A stretch of 64,000 bases of DNA from CALHVX01 sp039198065. Lineage in GTDB: Bacteria > Pseudomonadota > Gammaproteobacteria > Pseudomonadales > Azotimanducaceae. The notes under the pieces were generated by a model that was not told the DNA's origin, did no database searches, and worked only from the letters and a program-made list of their open reading frames with translations. Positions 16,841 to 24,513 of the stretch are shown here, in pieces. Within the stretch, counting starts at the first letter, position 1; the number at the start of each line of letters is the position of its first letter. Where the stretch lies: contig JBCCTU010000001.1 of the NCBI GenBank assembly GCA_039198065.1, forward strand, positions 434,001 to 498,000. Direction: 5' to 3'. A program made the translations under genes and the position numbers.

Positions 16841-17285
16841 CGGATTCAACGTCGTTGCTGGACCCGTCTTGGCGCCCGTCTTCGTGCCCGCGTCCGCGCT
16901 TGAGCGTGTCGAGGGCGCGGCGTTGTTGCTTGTTCGGCCGACGAGCCGGGATGCGCAAACCGGCCCGTTCCATGCGACGCATGGCGCGTGACGTTTCCCG
17001 CGCTTCGATGCTGGCTGCGGTTTCTTCGTACAACAGTGCCGCTTCCGGTGCGCCACCGCGCACCTGACTCAGCGCGGTGACGATGACCTGCCACTCCTCC
17101 GTGCCCTTGCGAATGTTGAGCTGCATACCGGGTTCGATTTCTTTCGATACCTTAGGTTTCGCGTTGTTGACTTCGACCTTCCCACCTTCGATGGCGGCTT
17201 TAGCTTGCGCTCGGGTTTTGAAAAAGCGAGCGGCCCAGAGCCATCGATCCAGCCGAACGCGCTGCCCGGTAGTTGCCGTACTCAC
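16827..17285 (-). CDS. hslR: Ribosome-associated heat shock protein Hsp15
   Basis: A 152-residue S4-domain RNA-binding protein. The S4 motif is RLDRWLWAARFFKTRAQAKA followed by AIEGGKVEVNNAKPKVSKEI. A basic C-terminal region (ARRPNKQQRRALDTLKRGRG) matches Hsp15, which binds free 50S subunits carrying nascent chains from stalled translation and helps their recycling. The start is GTG 17285, overlapping the yrfG stop as GTGA. The extra C-terminal 15 residues (EDGRQDGSSNDVESDANT region) are acidic and not typical. Confidence 0.92.
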   Translation of the reverse strand: MSTATTGQRVRLDRWLWAARFFKTRAQAKAAIEGGKVEVNNAKPKVSKEIEPGMQLNIRKGTEEWQVIVTALSQVRGGAPEAALLYEETAASIEARETSRAMRRMERAGLRIPARRPNKQQRRALDTLKRGRGHEDGRQDGSSNDVESDANT

Positions 17286-18094
17286 GCGCCGACGTCGATG
17301 GGCAGCAGTGATGAAAGGTCGTCAACGGCAACAAATTCTGCAGTGTCGCGCGGTTCTTTGTTCAGATCCGGGTGACTCACGCAGCGCAGGTGGCGCACGC
17401 CGAACCGGGCAGCACTGCGCAAGACCTCCAGGTTGTCGTCGATGAATAGGCAACGTTCACGCTGCAGGGCTTGCTGATCCTCGAGCGCGTACCAGAACGC
17501 CTGCTCTTCTTTCGGTGCCCGGTAGTCGTGGGATGACACCACGGCATCGAAGTAATCCAGGATCCCCGTGTGTTGATGTTTGATCTCGAGACAATCTCGG
17601 TGTGCGTTCGTTGCCAGTACGACTCGTTTGTCGCTGGTCTGGAGCGCTTCGAGAAACGCCAAGGCGCCGGGGCGGTAGCGAATCTTGTGGGCACAGTCAT
17701 GATGCAGAGCCAGCAGATCGAAACCCGTCAGCTCAGCCCAGTAACTCAAATCGTAGAATTGCAGCTTCCCGCGCACCCTGGCCATCCGCTGAACCAGCTC
17801 GGCGTTCGTGGCTTCCACCTGCGCCGCCGTGGGTTCTTGCACGTTCAGATCCCGCTGGGTCAGCCGCAGTGGTAATTCCTGGTTCCAGATGGCGTTGTCG
17901 TAGTGCAGGTCGAGCAGCGTGCCATCCATATCGAGCAACACCGCGTCTACGGCCGCCCAGTCGAGGGGTGGGGCCGCGGTTCTCTCCTCGGTTGTGGCCT
18001 CGGTTGCTCCCTCGGTTGTTGCCTCACTTGTTGCTGCACCGCCCACCGAGCGTTTTTCTGCCCCTGAATCAGCGGCTGACGTCGCGTTTGCCAT
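17282..18094 (-). CDS. yrfG: HAD-family GMP/IMP 5'-nucleotidase YrfG
   Basis: A 270-residue HAD hydrolase. Motif I is LLDMDGTLLDLHYDN, with the nucleophile Asp and acid/base Asp; motif II is VVLATNAH; motif III/IV is the region RAPKEEQAFW then CLFIDDNLEVLRSA. The characteristic sequence HYDNAIWNQELP and the position upstream of hslR identify YrfG, reported to dephosphorylate purine nucleotides such as GMP and IMP. The first 44 residues are an odd Ala/Thr/Glu-rich tail built partly from a 4-residue repeat (ATTE), encoded by a 12-bp tandem repeat; the true domain begins at LDWAAVDAVLLDMDG. Confidence 0.9.
   Translation of the reverse strand: MANATSAADSGAEKRSVGGAATSEATTEGATEATTEERTAAPPLDWAAVDAVLLDMDGTLLDLHYDNAIWNQELPLRLTQRDLNVQEPTAAQVEATNAELVQRMARVRGKLQFYDLSYWAELTGFDLLALHHDCAHKIRYRPGALAFLEALQTSDKRVVLATNAHRDCLEIKHQHTGILDYFDAVVSSHDYRAPKEEQAFWYALEDQQALQRERCLFIDDNLEVLRSAARFGVRHLRCVSHPDLNKEPRDTAEFVAVDDLSSLLPIDVGA
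17986..18033 (-). repeat. 12-bp tandem repeat x4 in the yrfG 5' end
   Basis: On the plus strand four units begin CCTCGGTTG, CCTCGGTTG, CCTCGGTTG and CCTCACTTG at 17986, 17998, 18010 and 18022. They encode the Ala-Thr-Thr-Glu-like repeats of the N-terminal tail. Being multiples of 3, copy-number changes would keep the frame. Confidence 0.85.
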
Positions 18095-18201
18095 ACCGGT
18101 ATATTACCGCAGCCGTTGGTTGCCGGCGTGGTCCGGGCAGCCCCAGGCTCGAGTTTGTTTCGTCATCGCGGACAAGCACCCAACGACTCAACGGACGTTC
18201 C

Positions 18202-19044
18202 ATGGACGACATCACCGCTTCTGAATTGGTGGACCTCGTAGAACAGGCCGGCCAAGCGATACTCGAGATTTACGACACCGACTTTGCGGTAGAACAAAAG
18301 GACGACAAGTCTCCGCTCACCGCGGCAGACCTGGCATCGCATCGGGTTCTCGTTGACGGCTTGCGCGCGCTGACGCCGGATATCCCCATACTTTCGGAAG
18401 AGTCTGAAGCCGTCGCCTTCGACGAACGCAAAGCATGGCAAAGCTATTGGCTGATCGATCCACTCGACGGAACCCGGGAGTTTGTATCGAGGAACGGCGA
18501 ATTCACGGTTAACGTGGCGCTGATCCGGGACCACCAGGCGCAGCTGGGGCTGGTCGGTGTTCCGGTGCAGGGGCGAATCTACTTCGGTGATGTGTCGCGG
18601 GGCGTGGCCCTGTGCTACGAGCGGGTAGAGAACGGGGACTTCGCCGGCGAAGCCCTCAAGCCAAAGAGCTTTAGCGAACAGGACGGAGTGCGGCTGGTCG
18701 CCTCCCGAAGCCATGGCGGCGAGGCGCTCGAGCAGTTTGTGGACGCGTTGTCGGAGCGGTTCCCGAACGTTCAGCGGCGCGGTGTTGGCAGCTCGCTGAA
18801 GTTGTGCTGCCTGGCCGCGGGGGATGCAGATCTGTATCCACGCCTGGGCCCGACGTCTGAATGGGACATCGCCGCGGCACACGCGGTCCTCGCCGCTGCC
18901 GGTGGCTCGGTCATGACCGGTGACGGCGAACCGCTATGCTATAACACCAAAGCATCGCTCCTTAACCCCGACTTCGTCGCCGTCGCAGACGGCCGATTTG
19001 ACTGGATGAACGTTCTGCCGGCGGTGCCGGTGGACGCTCGGTAG
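18202..19044 (+). CDS. cysQ: 3'(2'),5'-bisphosphate nucleotidase CysQ
   Basis: A 280-residue lithium-sensitive phosphatase of the inositol-monophosphatase fold. Metal-binding motifs are ILSEESE, WLIDPLDGTREFV and, near the C-terminus, TSEWDIAAAHAVLAAAGG. CysQ hydrolyses 3'-phosphoadenosine 5'-phosphate to AMP, removing a by-product of sulfate assimilation. ATG 18202 gives the usual length; the long open frame upstream of it is shadow coding over yrfG. It is divergent from yrfG with about 107 bp between starts, which must hold both promoters. A cysK gene lies about 3.5 kb downstream, but the two are not in one operon. Confidence 0.94.
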   Translation: MDDITASELVDLVEQAGQAILEIYDTDFAVEQKDDKSPLTAADLASHRVLVDGLRALTPDIPILSEESEAVAFDERKAWQSYWLIDPLDGTREFVSRNGEFTVNVALIRDHQAQLGLVGVPVQGRIYFGDVSRGVALCYERVENGDFAGEALKPKSFSEQDGVRLVASRSHGGEALEQFVDALSERFPNVQRRGVGSSLKLCCLAAGDADLYPRLGPTSEWDIAAAHAVLAAAGGSVMTGDGEPLCYNTKASLLNPDFVAVADGRFDWMNVLPAVPVDAR

Positions 19045-19184
19045 AACTGCCTCAGGCGCACAACACCACAAACCAGCTGCTGGGGATTCAGTTCGGGTCA
19101 GTCGAAGGTAGTCCGATCGAGTCCGCGCGCCGAAGCCTTTACCGGTTCGGGGACCGGCTCGGGGAGCCGCGGAGGTGGGGTGGT

Positions 19185-19265
19185 CTCACCAGTCGACCTG
19201 AATGTGGGTGCGTTCGCCCTGCCGAGGAGAAAACACTGTGTATACATACAGTGTCGACTGGTGAG
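19185..19265. repeat. 13-bp perfect inverted repeat enclosing a LexA-like box
   Basis: CTCACCAGTCGAC at 19185-19197 and its exact reverse complement at 19253-19265 are separated by 55 bp. The LexA-like palindrome lies against the right arm. No target-site duplication or transposase is present, so these are not obvious transposon ends. Confidence 0.75.
19233..19254. promoter_or_regulatory. LexA (SOS) box-like palindrome
   Basis: CTGTGTATACATACAG at 19236-19251 is an exact CTGT-N8-ACAG match to the gammaproteobacterial LexA consensus, and the symmetry continues outward (ACA...TGT) to a 22-bp palindrome with alternating purine/pyrimidine centre. The nearest possible target in the plus direction is the 43-codon ORF at 19569; to the left lies only the end of cysQ. 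Another palindromic regulator cannot be excluded. Confidence 0.7.
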
Positions 19266-19568
19266 GTGTGACAGCATACCCCAATCCTGAACGGGTGGAT
19301 CATCTGGATTGAGCAAGAATCCTCTTCCTTCGAATTAAACCAATATAAACAACCAGTTAAATCCTCAGAATCCATTTTCCTTTCATTTTGCGGCCAGTTG
19401 GCCAACGCGGCGCGTTACATCGCGGAGACATTCGCAGAACGACTCGCCATTGCCTCATCGGGCCGGAGATGTGAACACTGTCACAGAAGTTTCGGTGGTC
19501 CTACGGGGTCCCGATCCCCGTTCTTTCGACCGGAGCTCCGGTCGACCTGACTCGCAGTGGGGGTGTGT

Positions 19569-19700
19569 ATGCAAAGCGAATCCGTCTCACGCGATGCTCG
19601 GCGTGGTGAACTTGCCGTGCAATTGCTGGCGTATCTCAGTCCGTATCTGTTCTGGACGTTTGTCTGTCTTGTAACCGGGAGCGTCTGGCTCCTCGCCTGA
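19569..19700 (+). CDS. Putative 43-residue single-pass membrane peptide
   Basis: An ATG at 19569 opens 43 codons. The first half is charged (MQSESVSRDARRGELAVQ) and the second half is hydrophobic (LLAYLSPYLFWTFVCLVTGS then VWLLA), long enough to cross a membrane once. A G-run (GGGGG) lies at ribosome-site distance. About 315 bp upstream is a LexA-like box, and two strong hairpins lie immediately before it, an arrangement that recalls the SOS-induced TisB toxin with its structured leader. There is no sequence match to TisB that I can see. It could be chance; composition alone supports a membrane peptide. Confidence 0.4.
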   Translation: MQSESVSRDARRGELAVQLLAYLSPYLFWTFVCLVTGSVWLLA

Positions 19701-19708
19701 CGCAACGC

Positions 19709-20131
19709 TTAACTCACCACCGCGTCGGCGAACTCGCTCTTGATGAGCCAGCGCAGGGCGTGATCGTAGTCTTCAAACAGCTCGGCGTGGCTGAACTGGC
19801 AGGTGAGGCGATAGATTTCGGCGATCTGATGGGTCGGGAGCGCTGGCGGTACGATCACGGCAATGCTCGCCGCTACCCGTCGGTTAATCTCATCGATCAT
19901 CGCCGTCAGGCCAACGGGCTGCTGTGTCGCGTCCCGTTGGGTGAGGTCGAAGTGGGCTTCGCGCAGATCCAGCAGGTGTGGCAGTCGGTTGTCGAAGGCA
20001 GCATCTTCTAACAGGGCGGTCCCGCAGCGCACGAGCTCGTCGACGTCGACACTGTCATGGCCGGAAAGCGTGATCAGCCCCGCGTCGTTATCTATGTGGT
20101 AGTTCAGGGGCACGAGCGGCTGCCGTTCCAT
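19709..20131 (-). CDS. STAS/SpoIIAA-like domain protein
   Basis: A 140-residue cytoplasmic protein. The opening beta strands (YHIDNDAGLITLSGHDSV), the helix with VRCGTALLEDAAF and the central LPHLLDLREAHFDL strand resemble SpoIIAA-like/STAS-type small proteins found as solitary genes in Proteobacteria. No catalytic motif is seen. Such proteins may bind lipids or act as protein-interaction modules; the role here is unknown. ATG 20131 was chosen because the conserved part starts there; the long extension to 20476 is shadow coding over the divergent reductase gene. It is convergent with the small ORF at 19569. Confidence 0.6.
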   Translation of the reverse strand: MERQPLVPLNYHIDNDAGLITLSGHDSVDVDELVRCGTALLEDAAFDNRLPHLLDLREAHFDLTQRDATQQPVGLTAMIDEINRRVAASIAVIVPPALPTHQIAEIYRLTCQFSHAELFEDYDHALRWLIKSEFADAVVS

Positions 20132-20261
20132 CCTTGCTGGCAATGTTAGGAGGGTAGACTGCTCCGAGCGCCCCATCTGTGCGCTTGGTTGCAGACTGGT
20201 ACGACGCGGCCGTAGCCGAGCTGGGATCGTTCGTTGAGCACGCAACAAAAGTGGTGAAACG

Positions 20262-21251
20262 ATGCGGTTTGTCATTCTTGGCGCCGGCGCGATCGGTGCA
20301 ACCCTCGGTGCGCGACTGTTCGAGGCCGGCGAGGACGTGGTTCTGATCGCCCGGGGCCGCCACGGAGAGCGGCTGCGGCGCAGCGGCCTGACGTTCATCT
20401 CGGCGCGGGGCCGCCGAGTGTTGCCGATACCGACCGTCAAACATCCGGCAGCACTACGCTTTCGTGACGACGACATTGTGTTGCTCTGCGTGAAGTCTCA
20501 GCACACCGAGGCTGCGCTCGCCGATCTGCGGACCACGGCTGGCGATGAGATCCCGATCGTTTGTGCTCAGAACGGTGTTGCCAATGAGCGTATGGCCCTG
20601 CGGCGATTCGCGCAGGTCTACGCGATGTTGGTAATGCTGCCAGCGACGTTTCTGAATCCCGCAGAGGTGGTTAGTTTTGCTGAAGGCGCGGGTGGGGTTC
20701 TTGATTGCGGTCGTTTTCCGGGCTCGGTGGATGAGCGCGCGCAAGACCTCTGCGACCGCCTGCGTCGTTCCGGCTTCGCCGCTACCCCGCGCCCTGATGT
20801 CATGCGTTACAAATACGCCAAGCTGCTGACTAATCTGGGCAACGCCGTGCAGGCGCTCTGCGGTCGGCTGACGGAAAGCGATCACGCAACCTTTGGCCGG
20901 ATGCTGACCAACGAGGCGCTCGCGTGCTTCTCGGCGGCAGCAATTCCTTGTGCCTCGGAGCCCGAGTTTCGTGCGGCGCGAGCGGCGCTTAGGCTGCATC
21001 GAATAGACGGCTACGCCCGTTCCGGTGGCTCGAGCTGGCAAAGCGTGGCGCGGGGCGCGGGCGATATCGAATCGGACTATCTCAATGGAGAGATCGTGCG
21101 CCTCGGACGACTTCACGGCGTGCCTACTCCGGCAAACCTTGTGTTGCAACGCGAGGCTGCGGCCCTGATTGCTGCGGGTCGGTCGGCCGGTTCATTGTCC
21201 GTTGCTGCTCTGCGAGATCAGCTGCGGGCGGAGGGTGTTGCCCTGAGCTAG
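20262..21251 (+). CDS. 2-dehydropantoate 2-reductase family protein (PanE/ApbA-like)
   Basis: A 329-residue reductase. The N-terminal NADP-binding motif GAGAIGATLGARL, the following VVLIARG turn, and the conserved VLLCVKSQHTEAAL and CAQNGVANE motifs belong to ketopantoate reductases. Domain 2 has KYAKLLTNLGNAV and the C-terminal DIESDYLNGEIVRLG with the NGEIV signature. The family reduces ketopantoate to pantoate in coenzyme A synthesis, but many genomes hold several paralogues with other 2-keto acid substrates, and no panB or panC is near, so I leave the symbol blank. It is divergent from the STAS-like gene with 130 bp between starts. Confidence 0.85.
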   Translation: MRFVILGAGAIGATLGARLFEAGEDVVLIARGRHGERLRRSGLTFISARGRRVLPIPTVKHPAALRFRDDDIVLLCVKSQHTEAALADLRTTAGDEIPIVCAQNGVANERMALRRFAQVYAMLVMLPATFLNPAEVVSFAEGAGGVLDCGRFPGSVDERAQDLCDRLRRSGFAATPRPDVMRYKYAKLLTNLGNAVQALCGRLTESDHATFGRMLTNEALACFSAAAIPCASEPEFRAARAALRLHRIDGYARSGGSSWQSVARGAGDIESDYLNGEIVRLGRLHGVPTPANLVLQREAAALIAAGRSAGSLSVAALRDQLRAEGVALS

Positions 21252-21492
21252 CCATCGCGGCGAGCCGCTGGCCGGCTCGCGCGTGTATCGCTGGTGCATC
21301 GGTATCAGAACTTACCCCGCCGTTGCGGCCGCAGGGGTAGGGGCCAAAGGACGGCGTGCCATCGCTCTGCAGGCACCGGTGCACGGGCGCTCGCCCATTG
21401 CCATCAGCAGAGCTTACGGCGACGAGCAACAGCAACGGAGACAGTGACAGATACCGATTTAGATCTATACGCGCACGATGACGGAGTTTCAC
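21124..21492 (-). CDS. Small secreted DUF4124-like protein
   Basis: A 122-residue protein starting at GTG 21492, preceded by GAGG at a spacing of 8 nt. Residues 1-13 are basic, then LSLSPLLLLVAVSSA is a convincing signal peptide with cleavage after SSA. The mature part opens with VHRCLQSDGTPSFGPYPCG, which resembles the DUF4124 pattern (a tyrosine/cysteine-rich motif around 'DG...F...PC') of small periplasmic proteins. The rest is Gln/Pro-rich and probably disordered. It overlaps the 3' end of the panE-like gene on the other strand by 128 bp, which lowers confidence. Confidence 0.5.
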   Translation of the reverse strand: MKLRHRARIDLNRYLSLSPLLLLVAVSSADGNGRAPVHRCLQSDGTPSFGPYPCGRNGGVSSDTDAPAIHARAGQRLAAMASSGQHPPPAADLAEQQRTMNRPTDPQQSGPQPRVATQGLPE

Positions 21493-21714
21493 GACCGCAA
21501 CCTCGGCTCGGACGTTGCAGTCTGGCCCGCGTGCGAAGCGCACAGGCAGGGTAAGTGTCCACGGCCGCTGTGAGCCGTGCTGATCGTTTTGTGTACGCCC
21601 GACTGCTTGCGCCTGACTGCGTGCGTCCAAGTGCCTGCGTCCGCGTGGGTACGCCTAAGCTAGGGTGCTTAGCGAGAAGGTTGTATTGCTAGCCGTGGCT
21701 CTACACGACGGCTG

Positions 21715-22671
21715 CTAATCCAGGGTAGCCAACCATTCATCGTCCGACCCCTCCAAGATGCCTTCAAACAGCGGCGTGCTGAGATATCGTTCTCCGGTAT
21801 CGGGGAGCATCGCGAGTGTCACGCTGCCCTCGTCGGCCTCGGCTGCGACTTTCAATGCACCGGCGAAGGTACCGCCTGCGGAAATCCCGCAGAAAATCCC
21901 TTCCTGGGATGCCAAGGCTCGGGCCGCGTCGATGGACTCCTCCAGGGTCACGCCGAGCGTGCGGTCGTACACGTCAGGGTTAATGACCGTTGGCACGAAG
22001 TCCGGAGTCCAGCCCTGAATCTTGTGGGGACTCCACTCCTTGCCGGCCAGCAGTTCTGCTTCGACCGGTTCAACGGCGACCACCGACACGTCGGGACGCG
22101 CGGCCTTCAGCGCTTCTCCGGCACCGGTTAGGGTGCCACCTGTGCCCCACCCGGTAACCCAGTGATCGAGGCGACGGCCAGCGAAGTCGGTGAGAATTTC
22201 AGGCCCGGTGGTGTTGCGGTGATAGGCGGGGTTGGCGGGGTTTTCGAACTGCCGGGTGAGGAACCAACCGTGTTTCGCTGCCAGTTCTTCCGCGCGCCGG
22301 ACCATGCCGCTGCCGCGCTCCGCAGCAGGCGTCAGAATGACCCGAGCGCCGAGGCCGCGCATGATTTTGCGCCGTTCGATCGAGAACGTTTCCGCCATGG
22401 TGGCAACGAAGGGGTGACCGAGTGCGGCGCAGACCATGGCCAGCGCGATTCCCGTATTCCCGGAGGTGGCCTCGACCACCGTCTGGCCGGGCTTGAGCGC
22501 GCCGCTGCTGCGTGCATCGTTGATGACGGCAAAGGCCAGCCGGTCTTTGACCGAGGCCATGGGGTTGAAGGATTCGACCTTTACGTAGACTTCCCGCCCG
22601 GGGGGCGCGAGGCGATTGACCCGGACGACCGGGGTGCGGCCGATGGTCTGCAGGATGTTGTCGTAGATCAC
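21715..22671 (-). CDS. cysK: Cysteine synthase A
   Basis: A 318-residue PLP enzyme of fold type II. The PLP-lysine motif is NPMASVKDRLAFAVI, the substrate loop is EATSGNTGIALAMVCA, the phosphate-binding glycine loop is TGWGTGGTLTGAGEAL, and the C-terminal GISAGGTFAGAL motif is present. It makes cysteine from O-acetylserine and sulfide. GTG 22671 is chosen: AGGAG lies 7 nt upstream and IYDNILQTIGRTP is the normal N-terminus. An upstream TTG at 22725 adds a non-conserved tail. It is divergent from the Crp/Fnr gene. CysM is less likely given the length and motifs. Confidence 0.92.
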   Translation of the reverse strand: MIYDNILQTIGRTPVVRVNRLAPPGREVYVKVESFNPMASVKDRLAFAVINDARSSGALKPGQTVVEATSGNTGIALAMVCAALGHPFVATMAETFSIERRKIMRGLGARVILTPAAERGSGMVRRAEELAAKHGWFLTRQFENPANPAYHRNTTGPEILTDFAGRRLDHWVTGWGTGGTLTGAGEALKAARPDVSVVAVEPVEAELLAGKEWSPHKIQGWTPDFVPTVINPDVYDRTLGVTLEESIDAARALASQEGIFCGISAGGTFAGALKVAAEADEGSVTLAMLPDTGERYLSTPLFEGILEGSDDEWLATLD

Positions 22672-22826
22672 GGTGGCGCTCCTGTGCGGCCAGTAATTAC
22701 CTGCAGAGTCTGAAACAGCTACCAAGGGAACTGAAGCCCCGCTCCGCGTCGGCTGAGACTGGCGTAGGGCGGCGTCATTAACGACACTTGGCCTAACGAT
22801 AGCTAAGTTCGACGTGCGGTTGTTCT

Positions 22827-23522
22827 ATGGCCAATACGGGTACGCTGACGGTGATCCGGCAAAACCCTCTGTTTCGGGATCTCGATGCCGGCCTGCAGCA
22901 GCGGCTTGCGGAGCTCTGCACGCCTCGGCGCTTCGCGGCGGGCGAGCTTTTGTGCCGTCAGGGCGAACCTGGGGATGCGCTCTACGGGCTGATTTCCGGG
23001 CAGTTGCGTATCAGCGCGAGCTCCTTCGACGGCCAGGAGTTGCATTTGAACGTCATTGGACCTGGCGAGGTCATCGGGGAGATTGCCCTGCTCGATGGGC
23101 GTGAGCGGACGGCAACGGCTACCGCGCTCAAGGAATCGAATGTGTTCGTACTGCCTCGGGATGCCTTTCTTGCGCTGGTGCGCTCTGAGGGTCAGTTGGC
23201 CACGCATTTGCTGGAACTGCTCTGTCAGCGCGTTCGTTGGACCAGTGACATCGTCGAGGACGTCGTGTTTCGCTCCGTGCCGATGCGCCTGGCACGCCGA
23301 GTCGCCATTCTTGGGCGAATGCACGGGGAAGCACAGCCGGAAGGCACACTACTGCGGCTCTCGCAGAGCGATCTAGCTCAGTTTTTGAACGTCTCGCGTC
23401 AGGTGGTCAACGTCAACCTGCAGTCCTGGCAACGGCATGGTGTGGTCGAGCTCGGTCGCGGTCGTCTACTGATCAAAAGCTTCGAACAACTCGAGCGCCT
23501 CGCCAGTGAAGACAGCGATTAG
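22827..23522 (+). CDS. Crp/Fnr family transcriptional regulator
   Basis: A 231-residue regulator. The N-terminal cyclic-nucleotide-binding-type beta roll contains LCRQGEPGDALYGLISGQL and the phosphate-cassette-like GEVIGEIALLDGRERTATA. A long dimer helix is followed by a winged helix with LSQSDLAQFLNVSRQVVNVN and RGRLLIKS as the wing. The cassette keeps Gly-Glu-x-x-Leu/Ala-like spacing and Arg-Thr-Ala, so a cAMP-like ligand is possible. The N-terminal cysteine cluster of Fnr is absent. It is divergent from cysK by 155 bp and may regulate it, but no operator was identified. Confidence 0.88.
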   Translation: MANTGTLTVIRQNPLFRDLDAGLQQRLAELCTPRRFAAGELLCRQGEPGDALYGLISGQLRISASSFDGQELHLNVIGPGEVIGEIALLDGRERTATATALKESNVFVLPRDAFLALVRSEGQLATHLLELLCQRVRWTSDIVEDVVFRSVPMRLARRVAILGRMHGEAQPEGTLLRLSQSDLAQFLNVSRQVVNVNLQSWQRHGVVELGRGRLLIKSFEQLERLASEDSD

Positions 23523-23614
23523 CACCGTAGCCGGGTTGTAACGGTGCTCGCGCGGCAGCGCGATCTCGCCGGCCATTCGCTAAACTGGTCGCTTCGAGCG
23601 AAAGGATCCAGGCC

Positions 23615-24508
23615 ATGAAGTGGGAAGGACGTCGGCAGAGTACTAATGTCGAGGACCGGCGCGGCCGCAGCGTGAGCCGAGGGGTAAAGGTCGGCGGCGG
23701 CATCAGCGGCATGGGCATCATTGCAGCGATTATCGTCGTGCTCCTGGGCGGGGATCCTATGCAGGTGGTTGGGCAGGTGATCGGTCAGCTTCTAGGCGGC
23801 GGCTTGGAAAACTCGGGTGGAGCGGAAACCGTACAACGGGCACCGGTGTCGAACCCGGCTGACGATCGTCAGGGAGCATTCGTAAAGACGGTACTGGCGG
23901 ATACGGAAACGACCTGGAATGCGCTGTTTCAGCAATACGGCAGTCAGTACCGGGAACCGACGTTGGTGCTTTATAGAGATTCCACGATGTCAGAATGTGG
24001 CCATGGCAGCGCTGCCAGCGGCCCGTTCTACTGCCCGGTGGATTCGAAGCTGTATCTCGACTTGAGCTTTTTCAATCAGCTGGCGCGCATGGGGGCTCCC
24101 GGTGACTTCGCGCAAGCCTACGTGATCGGACATGAGGTGGCGCACCACATTCAGAATTTGACTGGTGTGCTGCAGAAAGTGCGCACCCGCCAGACCCGCG
24201 TCGCGCAGGTGCAAAGCAACGCACTGCAGGTGCTCGTCGAACTACAGGCGGACTGCTACGCCGGTGTATGGGCGCACCACGCGGAGCGCAGCCGTGACCT
24301 GCTCGAGCAGGGCGATGTCGAGGAGGGGCTCCGCGCGGCGGCATCGATTGGCGATGACACACTGCAGCGCAACGCCGGCCGGCGGGTGCGCCCGGAGTCG
24401 TTCACCCACGGAACGTCCGAGCAACGCATGCGCTGGTTCAACGCGGGAATTCGTTCCGGCGACGTTGGCCGCTGCGATACCTTTGCCGAGGCTGGTGTTC
24501 GGCTCTAG
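23615..24508 (+). CDS. ypfJ: Neutral zinc metallopeptidase, YpfJ family
   Basis: A 297-residue membrane-anchored putative metallopeptidase. The N-terminus MKWEGRRQSTNVEDRRG and the Gly-rich hydrophobic segment (GISGMGIIAAIIVVLLGG) are hallmarks of the YpfJ/KPN_02809 family. The catalytic HEVAHHIQN motif is at about residue 173, and the YpfJ-type ELQADCYAGVWAHH motif at about 209 supplies the third zinc ligand. The C-terminal RMRWFNAGIRSGDVGRCDTF also fits. No substrate is known for the family. It is followed after 5 bp by the DUF2868 gene. Confidence 0.92.
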   Translation: MKWEGRRQSTNVEDRRGRSVSRGVKVGGGISGMGIIAAIIVVLLGGDPMQVVGQVIGQLLGGGLENSGGAETVQRAPVSNPADDRQGAFVKTVLADTETTWNALFQQYGSQYREPTLVLYRDSTMSECGHGSAASGPFYCPVDSKLYLDLSFFNQLARMGAPGDFAQAYVIGHEVAHHIQNLTGVLQKVRTRQTRVAQVQSNALQVLVELQADCYAGVWAHHAERSRDLLEQGDVEEGLRAAASIGDDTLQRNAGRRVRPESFTHGTSEQRMRWFNAGIRSGDVGRCDTFAEAGVRL

Positions 24509-24513
24509 CCGTC

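Larger units (their letters stand above)
19045..19568. other. Non-coding stretch with LexA-like site and inverted repeats
   Basis: No convincing large gene on either strand. The stretch contains a 13-bp inverted repeat, a LexA-type palindrome, an AT-rich section (about 19310-19390) and two adjacent GC-rich hairpins (19503-19521 and 19527-19544) leading to a 43-codon hydrophobic ORF. Weak frames of 70-90 codons on the minus strand have no recognisable protein signature. Confidence 0.6.

Noticed and set aside
19185..19265. Inverted repeats read as insertion-sequence ends or an integron attC site
   Set aside because: No transposase or integrase, no target duplication, and the attC core GTTRRRY is missing; a regulatory or RNA-structure role fits better.
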